Shown: positions 1-8,637 of the stretch, one piece after another
How the letters are laid out: each line of letters starts with the position of its first letter
Position numbering within the stretch: position 1 is the first letter of the stretch
Assembly (NCBI GenBank): GCA_913065125.1
Contig: CAJYAG010000004.1
Location: 62,001-126,000, forward strand
Origin: an uncultured Flavobacteriaceae bacterium
Lineage (GTDB): Bacteria; Bacteroidota; Bacteroidia; Flavobacteriales; Flavobacteriaceae
Direction of reading: 5' to 3'
Length of the DNA stretch: 64,000 nt
Position numbers and translations under genes: made by a program
Notes under the pieces: generated by a model
Told to the model about the DNA's origin: nothing
Databases searched by the model: none
What the model saw: the letters and a program-made list of their open reading frames with translations, nothing else

Positions 1-2
1 AA

Positions 3-68
3 AAAATTCTTGGAGGAAAAGGAGCTTCAGAAGAGTCTGCAAGATTAATTATTGAAGGAATAAAATAA
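3..68 (+). CDS. C-terminal end of an lpxB-like gene (partial)
   Basis: An open frame enters from the left edge and stops at TAA 66-68. It encodes 21 residues with the segment GGKGASEESARLI. A glycine-rich GASE-type tail is what I remember for lipid-A-disaccharide synthase (LpxB) C-termini in Flavobacteriia, and lpxB is often found beside comEC in that family. The visible fragment is too short to prove this. It lies 30 bases before the comEC start on the same strand, so the two may be co-transcribed. Any C-terminus of a glycosyltransferase-like protein could look similar. Confidence 0.4.
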   Translation, partial: KILGGKGASEESARLIIEGIK

Positions 69-98
69 TATATTATTTTTTAGTAACTTTAGCATGCT

Positions 99-2126
99 AT
101 GAAAAAGTTGCTAAGTTTTTTACCAACTCATTTTACTATTTGCTTAATTGTAGGAATTGTTTTGCAATTTCACTATAAATTATGGCAGTATTCTTTTGCA
201 CAAACAATTCTTGTTACTGGCTTTTTTTTACTACTGATTTTTCTTTTCAAGTATTTTAAAAAGCAACTTTTTTTTACAATTACAAGTTGGTTTTTATTTG
301 TTTTTGTAGGAATGCTTGCTGTGTTTTTTCAAAATGATTCTCATAAAGAAAACTATTATGCAAATTATTTTTCTGCGGATTCTTTAATCACTTTTAAAGT
401 AGAAAAAGTACTAAAAAGTAATTTGTATTATGACAAGTACTTGGGTTCAATTAGTAAAGTTGGCAATCAAAAAACAGTAGGAACAATTTTGCTAAATGTT
501 CAAAGAGATAGTTTACAAACATCTGCTAAAATTGGTTCCGTTTTTTTGTTTAAATCAGAACTCAATGAGGTTCAAAAACCATTAAATCCATTTCAATTTA
601 ATTATAAAACGTATCTCGTAAAACAAGGTGTTAACCATCAATCTTTTCTAAGAAATACTGCTTTTTTGGTAAAAGAATCTAACGAAAATTCAATTTATAA
701 AATTGCTGAAAACATCCGAGCTAAAGTTGAAAAGGAATTAGTAAAAAACGGATTTCAAGGAGAAGAACTCGCGGTGATAAAAGCGTTGATTTTAGGGCAG
801 CGAAAAGATATTTCTAAAGATTTACTAGAAGAGTATACAAATGCTGGTGCCATTCATATTTTAGCAGTTTCTGGTTTGCATGTCGGAATTATTTTATTAA
901 TTCTAACGTTCCTTTTAAAACCATTAGAACAACTTAAAAACGGAAAAATCATAAAAACAGTTTTAATCGTTTTATTGCTTTGGTTTTTTGCAGTTATTGC
1001 GGGTTTATCTGCATCGGTTGTTAGAGCAGTAACCATGTTTACAGCAATTGCAATCGGAATGACATTTAAGAGAAAAACACTCGTGCAACATACATTAATT
1101 GCTTCGATGTTTGTGTTGTTGCTTAGCAAACCGATGTTTTTGTTTGATGTTGGTTTTCAATTAAGTTATTTGGCGGTTTTTAGCATTGTAACCATTCAGC
1201 CAAAACTATATCAATTATGGAAGCCAAAATGGTTTTTGACAGATAAATTTTGGCAATTATTTACAGTTTCTGTTGCTGCACAATTAGGAGTTTTACCTGT
1301 GAGTTTATTTTATTTTCATCAATTTCCAGGATTGTTTATGCTTTCTAATTTGGTGATCATTCCTTTTATTGGAATCATTTTAATGCTCGGCATTTTAGTG
1401 ATTGCATTGTCATTGTTTCAAGTCTTACCAAGTTTTTTGGCAGATTTATACCTTTTTATTATTTCGTTGATGAACCAATTTGTAAGTTGGATTTCTATTC
1501 AAGAATCGTTTTTGATAAAAGATATTTCGTTCTCTTTTTTATTCTTGATGATGTCTTATGGATGTTTGATTTTCGGTTTTAGCTATTTTGAAAGAAAAAC
1601 CTATAAGTCAGTTGTGGCACTTTTATTAATGATCATCCTTTTTCAAGGAAGCATTTTTTATGAAAAACAACAAACAGAAACTAGACACGAATTTGTAATT
1701 TTTAATAAAAGCCGACAAACTATTATTACTGAAAATAATAATGGAAATTTAAAGATTTACCATGATTTAGATTCAGTAAGTATAAAAAACTTAGGTTTAA
1801 TTAGAGATTATAAAGTTGGCAGAAAAGCAAAAGAAATTCAGTTTAAAAACAAACTTTCTAGCTCTTATCAATTTAAAAAGGATATAATTATTTTAGTAGA
1901 TAGTTTGGGTGTTTATCAGTTTGGAAATAAACTAAATCCAATAATTTTACTCATCCAATCGCCTAAAATTAATTTAGAAAGATTGATTGAAAACATTCAA
2001 CCAAAACAAATTATTGCCGATGCTTCAAATTATAAAAGTCAGATTGTAAACTGGAAATTTATTTGTGATCAAAAAGGAATTCCGTTTTATTATACTGCAG
2101 AAAAAGGCGCAATTATTTTTAAGTAA
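99..2126 (+). CDS. ComEC/Rec2 family competence/DNA-uptake membrane protein
   Basis: This predicted inner-membrane channel would move single-stranded DNA into the cytoplasm during natural transformation. The 675-residue protein begins with several hydrophobic segments (about residues 10-80), followed by a soluble DUF4131-like part. The Competence domain follows, with the family motif HILAVSGLHVG near residues 252-262, then many membrane helices to about residue 525. The remaining ~150 residues are soluble but show no HxHxDH metallo-beta-lactamase motif. The nuclease-like domain of the Bacillus ComEC type therefore seems absent or highly diverged, which I recall as common in Bacteroidota. The ATG at 99 is followed by a Lys-Lys and a hydrophobic stretch, as expected. 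Confidence 0.85.
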   Translation: MKKLLSFLPTHFTICLIVGIVLQFHYKLWQYSFAQTILVTGFFLLLIFLFKYFKKQLFFTITSWFLFVFVGMLAVFFQNDSHKENYYANYFSADSLITFKVEKVLKSNLYYDKYLGSISKVGNQKTVGTILLNVQRDSLQTSAKIGSVFLFKSELNEVQKPLNPFQFNYKTYLVKQGVNHQSFLRNTAFLVKESNENSIYKIAENIRAKVEKELVKNGFQGEELAVIKALILGQRKDISKDLLEEYTNAGAIHILAVSGLHVGIILLILTFLLKPLEQLKNGKIIKTVLIVLLLWFFAVIAGLSASVVRAVTMFTAIAIGMTFKRKTLVQHTLIASMFVLLLSKPMFLFDVGFQLSYLAVFSIVTIQPKLYQLWKPKWFLTDKFWQLFTVSVAAQLGVLPVSLFYFHQFPGLFMLSNLVIIPFIGIILMLGILVIALSLFQVLPSFLADLYLFIISLMNQFVSWISIQESFLIKDISFSFLFLMMSYGCLIFGFSYFERKTYKSVVALLLMIILFQGSIFYEKQQTETRHEFVIFNKSRQTIITENNNGNLKIYHDLDSVSIKNLGLIRDYKVGRKAKEIQFKNKLSSSYQFKKDIIILVDSLGVYQFGNKLNPIILLIQSPKINLERLIENIQPKQIIADASNYKSQIVNWKFICDQKGIPFYYTAEKGAIIFK

Positions 2127-2152
2127 CTGGATAAGTAATTTCCGAAATATCA

Positions 2153-2192
2153 GTTCGAGCCTCGCCTTCGGCAGGCAGGCAGAGTCGAGAAC
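2153..2192. repeat. Imperfect palindromic TCGAG repeat, comEC/thioredoxin intergenic
   Basis: GTTCGAGC at 2153-2160 faces GTCGAGAAC at 2184-2192 around a GC-rich core (CTTCGGCAGGCAGGCAG). The GC-rich core stands out sharply from the AT-rich surroundings. The TCGAG ends resemble the other TCGA-type repeats at 7441-7486 and 8489-8606. It lies between two convergent genes and might also act as a weak terminator, but there is no T-tract. Confidence 0.45.
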
Positions 2193-2218
2193 TAATATAG
2201 AAACTAAAGTTATGTAAT

Positions 2219-2740
2219 TTACTCTACAATGGTACTTTTAAAGTTTTTTACAAAATCTCCCCAACTCTTTTCTTTTCTGTCTTTTTTAATGAAATAAGCC
2301 AACACCATTTCCATTTTTCTTGGTGTTAAATACCCAGGAATTCTGTCTAATAATTGTTCTTCTTTGTTTAAAATTACAGTCGTTGGGTAACTTAATTTTC
2401 CGTTTAAAAGAGCAGCACTTAATTCGTGGTATTTTATTTTCCCTTGCTGATTAAATTTAAATGTATAATCTTTATAAGTTATTGGGTCTTTGCCTTCGCC
2501 ATTTAATCTTATTGCATGATAATTGTCGTTTACATACTTTGCAATTACTGGGTTTGTGTACGTTTCTTTATCCATCTTTTTACACCAGCCACACCAATCT
2601 GCATAAATAGCAATCAATAAAGGTTTTGGGTTTGTTTTATTGATTTCTATTGCTTTTTCAAAAGAAAGCCAATTTACTTTCTCTTGAGCAGTTGTCTGTA
2701 ACGCAAAAGTGATAAGAAGGAAAGAAATTATTTTTTTCAT
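2219..2740 (-). CDS. Exported thioredoxin-fold protein (DUF255/thioredoxin_7-like)
   Basis: This small 173-residue protein has a cleavable signal peptide (hydrophobic residues 4-17, TTAQ before the mature chain). Its thioredoxin-like active site is CGWCKK, cysteines 50 and 53, in the context YADWCGWCKKMDKETY typical of periplasmic thioredoxin_7/DUF255 proteins. A later cis-proline-like segment (YPTTVIL, about residues 118-124) fits the fold. It probably reduces or isomerises disulfides in the periplasm. It converges on comEC and is transcribed alone. The specific partner cannot be deduced. Confidence 0.8.
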   Translation of the reverse strand: MKKIISFLLITFALQTTAQEKVNWLSFEKAIEINKTNPKPLLIAIYADWCGWCKKMDKETYTNPVIAKYVNDNYHAIRLNGEGKDPITYKDYTFKFNQQGKIKYHELSAALLNGKLSYPTTVILNKEEQLLDRIPGYLTPRKMEMVLAYFIKKDRKEKSWGDFVKNFKSTIVE

Positions 2741-2814
2741 GTGCTTTTTGTCGATATGTAATTGACAACTTTACATTATTATTTAACATTTCTTGAAAAT
2801 AATGCAATTAGAAT

Positions 2815-4365
2815 TTAACGAATTCCGTGCATTAATTTTTTCATTAATGGATTGATTAATATTAAAATAAAACCAGCAGCAGCAGGAATAATCGTAAATA
2901 TTAAAAAGAAATAACTCATTGAATATTGTTCAACAATCGCATCAATTTGTCCACCAACCATGGCAGCAATTTTATTACCAGCAGCAATTGCTAAATACCA
3001 AACGCCAAACATCACTCCAATCTTTTTTGGAGGCACTAATTTTGAAACATAAGATAAGCCAACTGGCGATAAACACAATTCGCCCATCGTATGCAATAAA
3101 TACGCTAAGACTAACCAAATTAAACTTACAGAAGCAGTTTTTGCTCCTTGCGGAATTGTACTAGAGCCATAGGCTAAAACTCCAAAACCGATTCCTAAAA
3201 GAATCATTCCGATTCCAAATTTCATTGCGGCAGAAGGATTGTATTTGCTTTCCCACCATTTTGAGAAAAGCGGCGCTAAACCAATAATAAATAAGGAGTT
3301 TAAAATTAAAAACCAAGATGCTTCTATTTCTGCTTTATCACCTGGTAAAATAACTGTTAGTTTCCAAATGGCAATTCCCCAAATACTTAAAAAGCTAATT
3401 CCTAGAATAATATTTGATAAAGAAATACTCTTAAAAGTTTGAGCAAATAGTTTTAATAAAACCCATGAAATGATTCCAAGTGGAACAATGGTAATTATGG
3501 TGTCAACAATTTTAAAAATTAAAGCAGAGTTTCCTTCTAATCCTCGTTGTGTGTAGTCTCGTGCAAAAATATTCATAGATCCGCTGGCTTGTTCAAAGGC
3601 AGCCCAAAAGAAAACAACAAAAAACGCTAAGATTCCCACTACAATATATCTGTCTCTTTGCACATTTGCTGGAACTTTTTCTTCTTCAATAGCTTCTATG
3701 TTTTCAATTGCATCAGAGATGTCAACTTTTTTAGTTGGTTCTGCACCAACGTTTCCAAAAATACTTCTCCCGAACCAAAATTGCATGGTTCCTAAAAGCA
3801 TAAAGATTCCAGCCAATCCAAATCCCCAAGCATAACTTAAATTACTAGCTAAGAATCCACATAGTAAAACGCCTAAAAAACCACCAGAATTAACACCCAT
3901 GTAAAAAATGGTAAATGCGCCATCTTTTCTGTCTGGATATTTATCATACAAACCACTCACTACAGAGGTTACGTTTGGTTTAAATAATCCATTTCCTGCA
4001 ATCAATAAACCAACACCAACATAGAACATAAATTCAGTTTCGAAAGCTAAAGAAGCATGACCTAGCGTCATTAATAAAGCTCCTAAAGCAACAGTTTTTT
4101 GATAACCGGTAAACTTATCAGCTATCCAGCCTCCAATAATTGGTGTTAAATAAACAGAACTTGTATAAATTCCTAATAAACCTAAGGCTCTTTCTCGTGT
4201 CCATTCCCAACCACCATCAGTAAATGAAGCAGTTAAAAACAAAACAAAAATGGCACGCATTCCGTAATACGAAAAGCGTTCCCACATTTCTGTAAAGAAT
4301 AAAACAAATAAAGCAGGTTTATGACCTAATAAACTAAATTCATTGGTTTTTGCTGTAGCATTCAT
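2815..4365 (-). CDS. Proton-dependent oligopeptide transporter (POT/PTR2 family)
   Basis: This 516-residue inner-membrane carrier couples proton entry to uptake of di- and tripeptides. The N-terminus carries the family proton-coupling motif ExxER (E26, E29, R30 in TEMWERFSYYG). The PTR2-type segment GNGLFKPNVTS and the FYMGVNSGGFLG motif follow, with about 12-14 membrane helices. A charged cytoplasmic loop around residues 205-235 is rich in Glu. It lies downstream of a second POT gene, separated by a hairpin terminator at 4386-4414, so transcription may be partly independent. The neighbouring pair fits an organism that lives on peptides and catabolises histidine. Confidence 0.9.
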   Translation of the reverse strand: MNATAKTNEFSLLGHKPALFVLFFTEMWERFSYYGMRAIFVLFLTASFTDGGWEWTRERALGLLGIYTSSVYLTPIIGGWIADKFTGYQKTVALGALLMTLGHASLAFETEFMFYVGVGLLIAGNGLFKPNVTSVVSGLYDKYPDRKDGAFTIFYMGVNSGGFLGVLLCGFLASNLSYAWGFGLAGIFMLLGTMQFWFGRSIFGNVGAEPTKKVDISDAIENIEAIEEEKVPANVQRDRYIVVGILAFFVVFFWAAFEQASGSMNIFARDYTQRGLEGNSALIFKIVDTIITIVPLGIISWVLLKLFAQTFKSISLSNIILGISFLSIWGIAIWKLTVILPGDKAEIEASWFLILNSLFIIGLAPLFSKWWESKYNPSAAMKFGIGMILLGIGFGVLAYGSSTIPQGAKTASVSLIWLVLAYLLHTMGELCLSPVGLSYVSKLVPPKKIGVMFGVWYLAIAAGNKIAAMVGGQIDAIVEQYSMSYFFLIFTIIPAAAGFILILINPLMKKLMHGIR

Positions 4366-4385
4366 AAGAAGATTGTGTTAAAACT

Positions 4386-4414
4386 GAAAAAACCTCATAG
4401 GTTTAATTATGAGG
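4386..4414 (-). terminator. Hairpin terminator between the two POT genes
   Basis: Read on the minus strand, CCTCATA and TATGAGG form a 7-bp stem around an 8-base loop, followed directly by TTTTTT. It lies just after the stop of the upstream POT gene (4431-5969) and before the start of the second one. Confidence 0.65.
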
Positions 4415-4430
4415 CTTTAAAGTTGTTTTT

Positions 4431-5969
4431 TTAGTGTACGTTACCCATTAACTTTTTCATTAATGGAGAAAGAATTAAGACAACTAATCCAGCTCCAATA
4501 GAATAAGTTGCAATTAACCCAAACCCATTTGTATACACTTCTAAAGTTTCTAGTCCGCCAACATTTACATCTGTACTTTCAATAGCTAATTGTTTAGAAA
4601 TAAAACCAACTATTTGAAAAGCATAAGCAGAAGATAAGAACCAAATTCCCATCATAAAGGCTACAATTCTTTTTGGAGATAAGTCAGTAATTTTTGAAAG
4701 TCCGACAGGAGACATAAATAACTCTCCAATAGAAATTATAAAATACATGATAAATAAGTATGCAAACGGTACCATTCCGTTTTCATCTGCACTTCCACCA
4801 CTTAAAGATAAGATATAAAAACTCGCTCCAGCTAATACCAATCCTAATCCAAATTTATAAGGTGTTCTTGGGTTTAAATTTCTTTTTGATAAATAGGCCC
4901 ATAATAACGAAATCGGAATGGCTAAGATGATAATAAACATTGAGTTCAAAGCATTTGTTTGACTCGCATTCATAATGCCATCTAAAGCAACATTTCTGTC
5001 AGCAAATAATGTAATTACAGATCCAGACAACTCATGGAAACCCCAAAATAATGTCATAAAAAATGTAATTAATATGGCCATTACTAATTTTTTACGTTCG
5101 TCAGGGTTAGAATTGATGATGGTTACAATCATAAAGATTAAAACACCAACACCGATTAGTTTAAAGATCAATCCAACAATTGTTTCATCTCCTAAAAAAG
5201 ATTCTCCACCTGCAATTGCTTTATATGAAGCTAAAATGTATGCAATAGCTGGTGCACATAAAAATGCTACAATCGGTACAAATGTTTTTTGTGGAATTCC
5301 TAAAGTTTTCTTTTCGTATACTTCTTTGTTTGGGGGTAATCCTCTATCCCCAAATACATTATCTTTAATCCCTTTCCAGAAGAAAATCAATCCTGTTAAC
5401 ATTCCAATTCCGGCCAACCCAAAACCATAGTGCCATCCGTAGGAAGCAGCTAACCAACCACATAATAACGGAGCAACAAAGCCACCGATATTAATTCCCA
5501 TATAAAAAATAGTAAAACCAGAATCTTTTCTTCTGTCTCCGTCTGCATATAACGAACCAACAAACGTAGAAATATTAGGTTTAAAGAAGCCGTTACCTAC
5601 AATAATAAATGCCAATGCTAAAAAGAATGCAATATCATTTTCAATAGCTAGCACAAAATGACCTAACGACATTAAAACTCCACCTAAAAATATTGAAGAA
5701 CGCATTCCTAATATTTTATCAGATATTCTTCCGCCTATGACTGTTGAAGCATACACTAAAGAACCATAAGAAGCATACACAGCTGCAGCAGCAACATCTC
5801 TCTCTGAGAGTGCTTTAAAAATTTCTTGTACCATGTAAAGCATTAACAATGCTCTCATTCCATAGAAACTAAATCGTTCCCATAATTCTGCAAAAAATAA
5901 ATAAAATAATCCCTTTGGATGTCCGAACATTTGAGGTTCTTCTGCTTGGTTTACTACTGAATCTGCCAT
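4431..5969 (-). CDS. Proton-dependent oligopeptide transporter (POT/PTR2 family), second copy
   Basis: This 512-residue paralogue of the neighbouring transporter has the same hallmarks: ExxER (E28, E31, R32 in FAELWERFSFYG), GNGFFKPNIST, FYMGINIGGFVAP and a late SPVGLSK motif. About 12-14 hydrophobic helices are visible. It should import small peptides by proton symport. Two adjacent copies with clearly different sequences suggest divided substrate range rather than a recent duplication. The start ATG at 5969 places the conserved N-terminal motif at the usual distance. Confidence 0.9.
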   Translation of the reverse strand: MADSVVNQAEEPQMFGHPKGLFYLFFAELWERFSFYGMRALLMLYMVQEIFKALSERDVAAAAVYASYGSLVYASTVIGGRISDKILGMRSSIFLGGVLMSLGHFVLAIENDIAFFLALAFIIVGNGFFKPNISTFVGSLYADGDRRKDSGFTIFYMGINIGGFVAPLLCGWLAASYGWHYGFGLAGIGMLTGLIFFWKGIKDNVFGDRGLPPNKEVYEKKTLGIPQKTFVPIVAFLCAPAIAYILASYKAIAGGESFLGDETIVGLIFKLIGVGVLIFMIVTIINSNPDERKKLVMAILITFFMTLFWGFHELSGSVITLFADRNVALDGIMNASQTNALNSMFIIILAIPISLLWAYLSKRNLNPRTPYKFGLGLVLAGASFYILSLSGGSADENGMVPFAYLFIMYFIISIGELFMSPVGLSKITDLSPKRIVAFMMGIWFLSSAYAFQIVGFISKQLAIESTDVNVGGLETLEVYTNGFGLIATYSIGAGLVVLILSPLMKKLMGNVH

Positions 5970-6124
5970 AATTATCTTTGTAATATTATTAATAGTTTTA
6001 GTTTTCCTTCTTTTACAGAAGTTAAGTTGTATAAAATCTTGCCAAGTTTACGGAAAAATCGGCAAAAAACCGCTCAAAAAAATCAGAAATATTGATTATT
6101 AAGGTGAATTTCATTCCATTCATT

Positions 6125-6132
6125 TATCTTTG
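6125..6132 (+). promoter_or_regulatory. -7 box of the HMG-CoA reductase gene
   Basis: TATCTTTG matches the Bacteroidota -7 consensus TAnnTTTG and ends 23 bases before the ATG at 6156. No convincing -33 TTG lies at the usual 17-23 base spacing, so only half of the promoter is supported. Confidence 0.45.
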
Positions 6133-6155
6133 TAATTCTTAAAAAGAATGATTCA

Positions 6156-7427
6156 ATGTCCAAAATTATTTCAGGATTTTCAAAGCTTACCAAACAAGAG
6201 AAGATAAATTGGTTGTCTAAAAATTATTTTAGCTCACAACCAGAAATTATACAAACGCTACAACAATATTGGAATGCAGATGAAAAACTGCAACAATTAC
6301 ACGACGATTTTATCGAAAATACAGTGTCTAATTTTTATTTGCCTTATGGTGTTGCACCAAACTTTGTAATTAACGGAAATCATTATGTAATTCCGATGGT
6401 TGTTGAAGAAAGTTCTGTAGTTGCAGCTGCTTCTAAAGTGGCAAAATTTTGGAGTAAACGTGGCGGATTTAAAGCGGAAGTAATTGCTACTACAAAAATT
6501 GGTCAAGTACATTTTATGTACGAAGGAGATAAAGCCGATTTAGCATCGTATTTCCATCAACAAAAAGAAAATTTATACAAAGCGACTGCTTCCATCACAA
6601 AGAATATGGAAAAACGTGGTGGCGGAATTTTAGATATTGAATTGGTAGATAAAACAGACAAGCTTAAAAATTATTATCAATTACACGCAACGTTTGAAAC
6701 CAAAGATTCGATGGGCGCTAACTTTATCAATTCGTGTTTAGAAGCCATTGCAAAAGCTTTTAGAAAAGACGATATCGAAATTGTAATGAGTATTTTATCA
6801 AACTACGTTCCGCAATGTTTAGTAAGAGCAGAAGTTTCTTGTAAGATTGATGAATTGGGCGGAGAAAATCCACAGCAATTTGCTCAAAAATTTAAACAAG
6901 CTGTTCAGATTGCAGAAATAGAGCCATATAGAGCAGTGACACATAATAAAGGAATTATGAACGGAATTGACGCTGTTGTGTTGGCAACCGGAAATGATTT
7001 TAGAGCTGTTGAAGCCGGCGCTCATGCGTATGCTGCAAAATCTGGAAATTATAAAAGTTTAACGCACTGCGAAATTGAAAATAATATTTTTAGATTTTGG
7101 ATAGAAATTCCGTTGGCTTTAGGAACCGTTGGCGGATTAACAGCCTTGCATCCAATGGCAAAATTATCGTTGGATATGTTGCAAAAACCATCAGCAAGAG
7201 AGTTGATGCAAATTATTGCAACAGCAGGATTGGCGCAAAATTTTGCAGCATTAAAAGCATTGACAACAAGCGGAATTCAAGAAGGGCATATGAAAATGCA
7301 TTTGATGAATATTTTAAATCAATTGAATGCAACAAATGAAGAAAAAGAAATAGTTGTTGCCTTTTTTAAAGATAAAACAGTTACGCATAGTGCAGTTGTT
7401 GAGCAATTTAATGCTTTGAGAAGGTAA
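6156..7427 (+). CDS. Hydroxymethylglutaryl-CoA reductase, class II-like
   Basis: This cytosolic enzyme of the mevalonate route reduces HMG-CoA to mevalonate. The 423-residue length matches bacterial class II reductases. Key positions align with the Pseudomonas mevalonii enzyme as I remember it: glutamate in VVEESSVVAA (about 84-85), lysine in NKGIMNGI (about 264), aspartate in TGNDFRA (about 280) and a C-terminal histidine in GHMKMH (about 377). MGANF and GTVGG motifs are also present. It is followed 80 bases later by a GHMP kinase on the same strand, with a large palindrome between them. It starts the mevalonate gene set of this window. Confidence 0.92.
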   Translation: MSKIISGFSKLTKQEKINWLSKNYFSSQPEIIQTLQQYWNADEKLQQLHDDFIENTVSNFYLPYGVAPNFVINGNHYVIPMVVEESSVVAAASKVAKFWSKRGGFKAEVIATTKIGQVHFMYEGDKADLASYFHQQKENLYKATASITKNMEKRGGGILDIELVDKTDKLKNYYQLHATFETKDSMGANFINSCLEAIAKAFRKDDIEIVMSILSNYVPQCLVRAEVSCKIDELGGENPQQFAQKFKQAVQIAEIEPYRAVTHNKGIMNGIDAVVLATGNDFRAVEAGAHAYAAKSGNYKSLTHCEIENNIFRFWIEIPLALGTVGGLTALHPMAKLSLDMLQKPSARELMQIIATAGLAQNFAALKALTTSGIQEGHMKMHLMNILNQLNATNEEKEIVVAFFKDKTVTHSAVVEQFNALRR

Positions 7428-7440
7428 ACGGAATGTCCCC

Positions 7441-7486
7441 TCGAGCGCAGTCGAGAGGTTTTTATTTAGGTCTCGACTGCGCTCGA
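7441..7486. repeat. Perfect 16-bp inverted repeat (TCGAGCGCAGTCGAGA)
   Basis: TCGAGCGCAGTCGAGA at 7441-7456 is perfectly inverted at 7471-7486 with a 14-base AT-rich spacer. It lies between HMG-CoA reductase and the GHMP kinase and could form a strong hairpin in the transcript. The same GAGCGCAGTCGA core recurs inside the diphosphomevalonate decarboxylase gene (14677-14706) and, diverged, elsewhere. This marks a dispersed palindromic repeat family. Confidence 0.85.
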
Positions 7487-7507
7487 TCTGACAAAAAAAA
7501 CTAACAA

Positions 7508-8482
7508 TTGACTCGATTTTATTCAAACGGAAAGTTATTATTAACAGGAGAATATGTTGTTCTTGACGGAGCAATATCGTTGGCTGTGCCTACAAAATTT
7601 GGACAAGATTTAGTTGTAGAACAAATTGAAGAACCAGAATTGATTTGGGGAAGTTTTACAAATACGGGGGAATGTTGGTTTGAAGCAATTTTTGATCTGC
7701 CGAAACTACGACTTAAAAACGCAACATTCAATTCTGAGAAAGAAGGGAATACGGAGTTGATTGCAGAAACGTTACACAAAATTTTAAGCGAAGCAAGAAA
7801 ACTAAATCCAGATTTTTTGCAAACCGATAAAGGATTCATCGTAAAAACAAAGCTAACGTTTCCTCAAAACTGGGGATTGGGAAGTTCATCAACATTAATC
7901 AATAATATTGCAAATTGGGCAAATGTTGATGGGTATAAATTATTGTGGAATGCTTTTTCTGGAAGTGGTTATGACATTGCTTGTGCGCAAAATGATCTAC
8001 CAATATTTTATCAATTAGAAAAGGTGTCTGAGCCTTTCGACTTCGCTCAAGATAAACTTAGTCGAAGACAACATCCCATTGTAAAACAAGTTGATTTCAA
8101 TCCATCTTTTAAAAACGAACTGTTTTTTGTACACTTAAATAAAAAGCAAAACAGTAGAGATGGAATTGCGCAATACAGAAAAAATAATCAACATATTCAG
8201 CAAGAAATTACTGAGATTTCTAATCTGTCAAACGAGTTTGTAAAAGCAACTTCAACAACAGATTTAGAAAAAATACTAGAAGAACATGAAAACATTATTT
8301 CTTCCATCATCAAATTAAACCCAGTAAAAAAGGAATTATTTTCTGATTATTTTGGCGCAGTAAAAAGCTTGGGAGCTTGGGGCGGAGATTTTGTATTGGC
8401 TACTGGAAACGAAGACACGCCAAACTATTTTAAACAAAAAGGATTTGATACAATTCTTCCATATTCAGAAATGGTTTTATAA
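7508..8482 (+). CDS. GHMP kinase, probably of the mevalonate pathway (phosphomevalonate kinase-like)
   Basis: This GHMP-superfamily kinase of 324 residues opens with YSNGKLLLTGEYVVLDGA, which holds the GEY/LDGA substrate motif. The ATP-binding GLGSSS loop lies near residues 122-127 and SGSGYDIACA near 155-164. Since mevalonate kinase and decarboxylase candidates lie downstream, phosphomevalonate kinase is the missing step it most likely fills. Substrate specificity is inferred. The start is a TTG at 7508; no in-frame ATG precedes the conserved N-terminus. A palindromic repeat is translated in frame near residues 175-188 (EPFDFAQDKLSRRQ) and looks like an insertion in a surface loop. Confidence 0.75.
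   Translation: MTRFYSNGKLLLTGEYVVLDGAISLAVPTKFGQDLVVEQIEEPELIWGSFTNTGECWFEAIFDLPKLRLKNATFNSEKEGNTELIAETLHKILSEARKLNPDFLQTDKGFIVKTKLTFPQNWGLGSSSTLINNIANWANVDGYKLLWNAFSGSGYDIACAQNDLPIFYQLEKVSEPFDFAQDKLSRRQHPIVKQVDFNPSFKNELFFVHLNKKQNSRDGIAQYRKNNQHIQQEITEISNLSNEFVKATSTTDLEKILEEHENIISSIIKLNPVKKELFSDYFGAVKSLGAWGGDFVLATGNEDTPNYFKQKGFDTILPYSEMVL
8034..8069. repeat. Palindromic repeat inserted in frame in the GHMP kinase
   Basis: TTCGACT at 8036-8042 is inverted as AGTCGAA at 8060-8066 around CGCTCAAGATAAAC. The DNA encodes FDFAQDKLSRRQ without breaking the frame. I recall the same peptide-like string recurring in unrelated Bacteroidota proteins, as expected of a mobile palindrome translated in place. 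Confidence 0.75.
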
Positions 8483-8488
8483 ATGAAT

Positions 8489-8606
8489 GTCATATCGAGT
8501 AAATTTATTGGTAACTGAGCGAAGTTGAAATAAATTTATATCGAGATGATTTAAAGTTAAGTACTCGAAACAATTTTCTTTTATCTCGACTCCGCTCGAT
8601 ATGACA
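8489..8606. repeat. Miniature repeat element with 12-bp terminal inverted repeats
   Basis: TGTCATATCGAG at 8489-8500 is perfectly inverted as CTCGATATGACA at 8595-8606, enclosing about 94 bases with internal inverted parts (TAAATTTA pairs, TCGACTCCGCTCG). There is no coding capacity. The ends resemble the TGTCATTTCGA motif that begins other intergenic repeats here (43485, 47294, 58499). It separates the GHMP kinase from the downstream flavoprotein gene. Confidence 0.7.
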
Positions 8607-8637
8607 GAAAATCTCTCGAACTGACAAACAATAAAAA

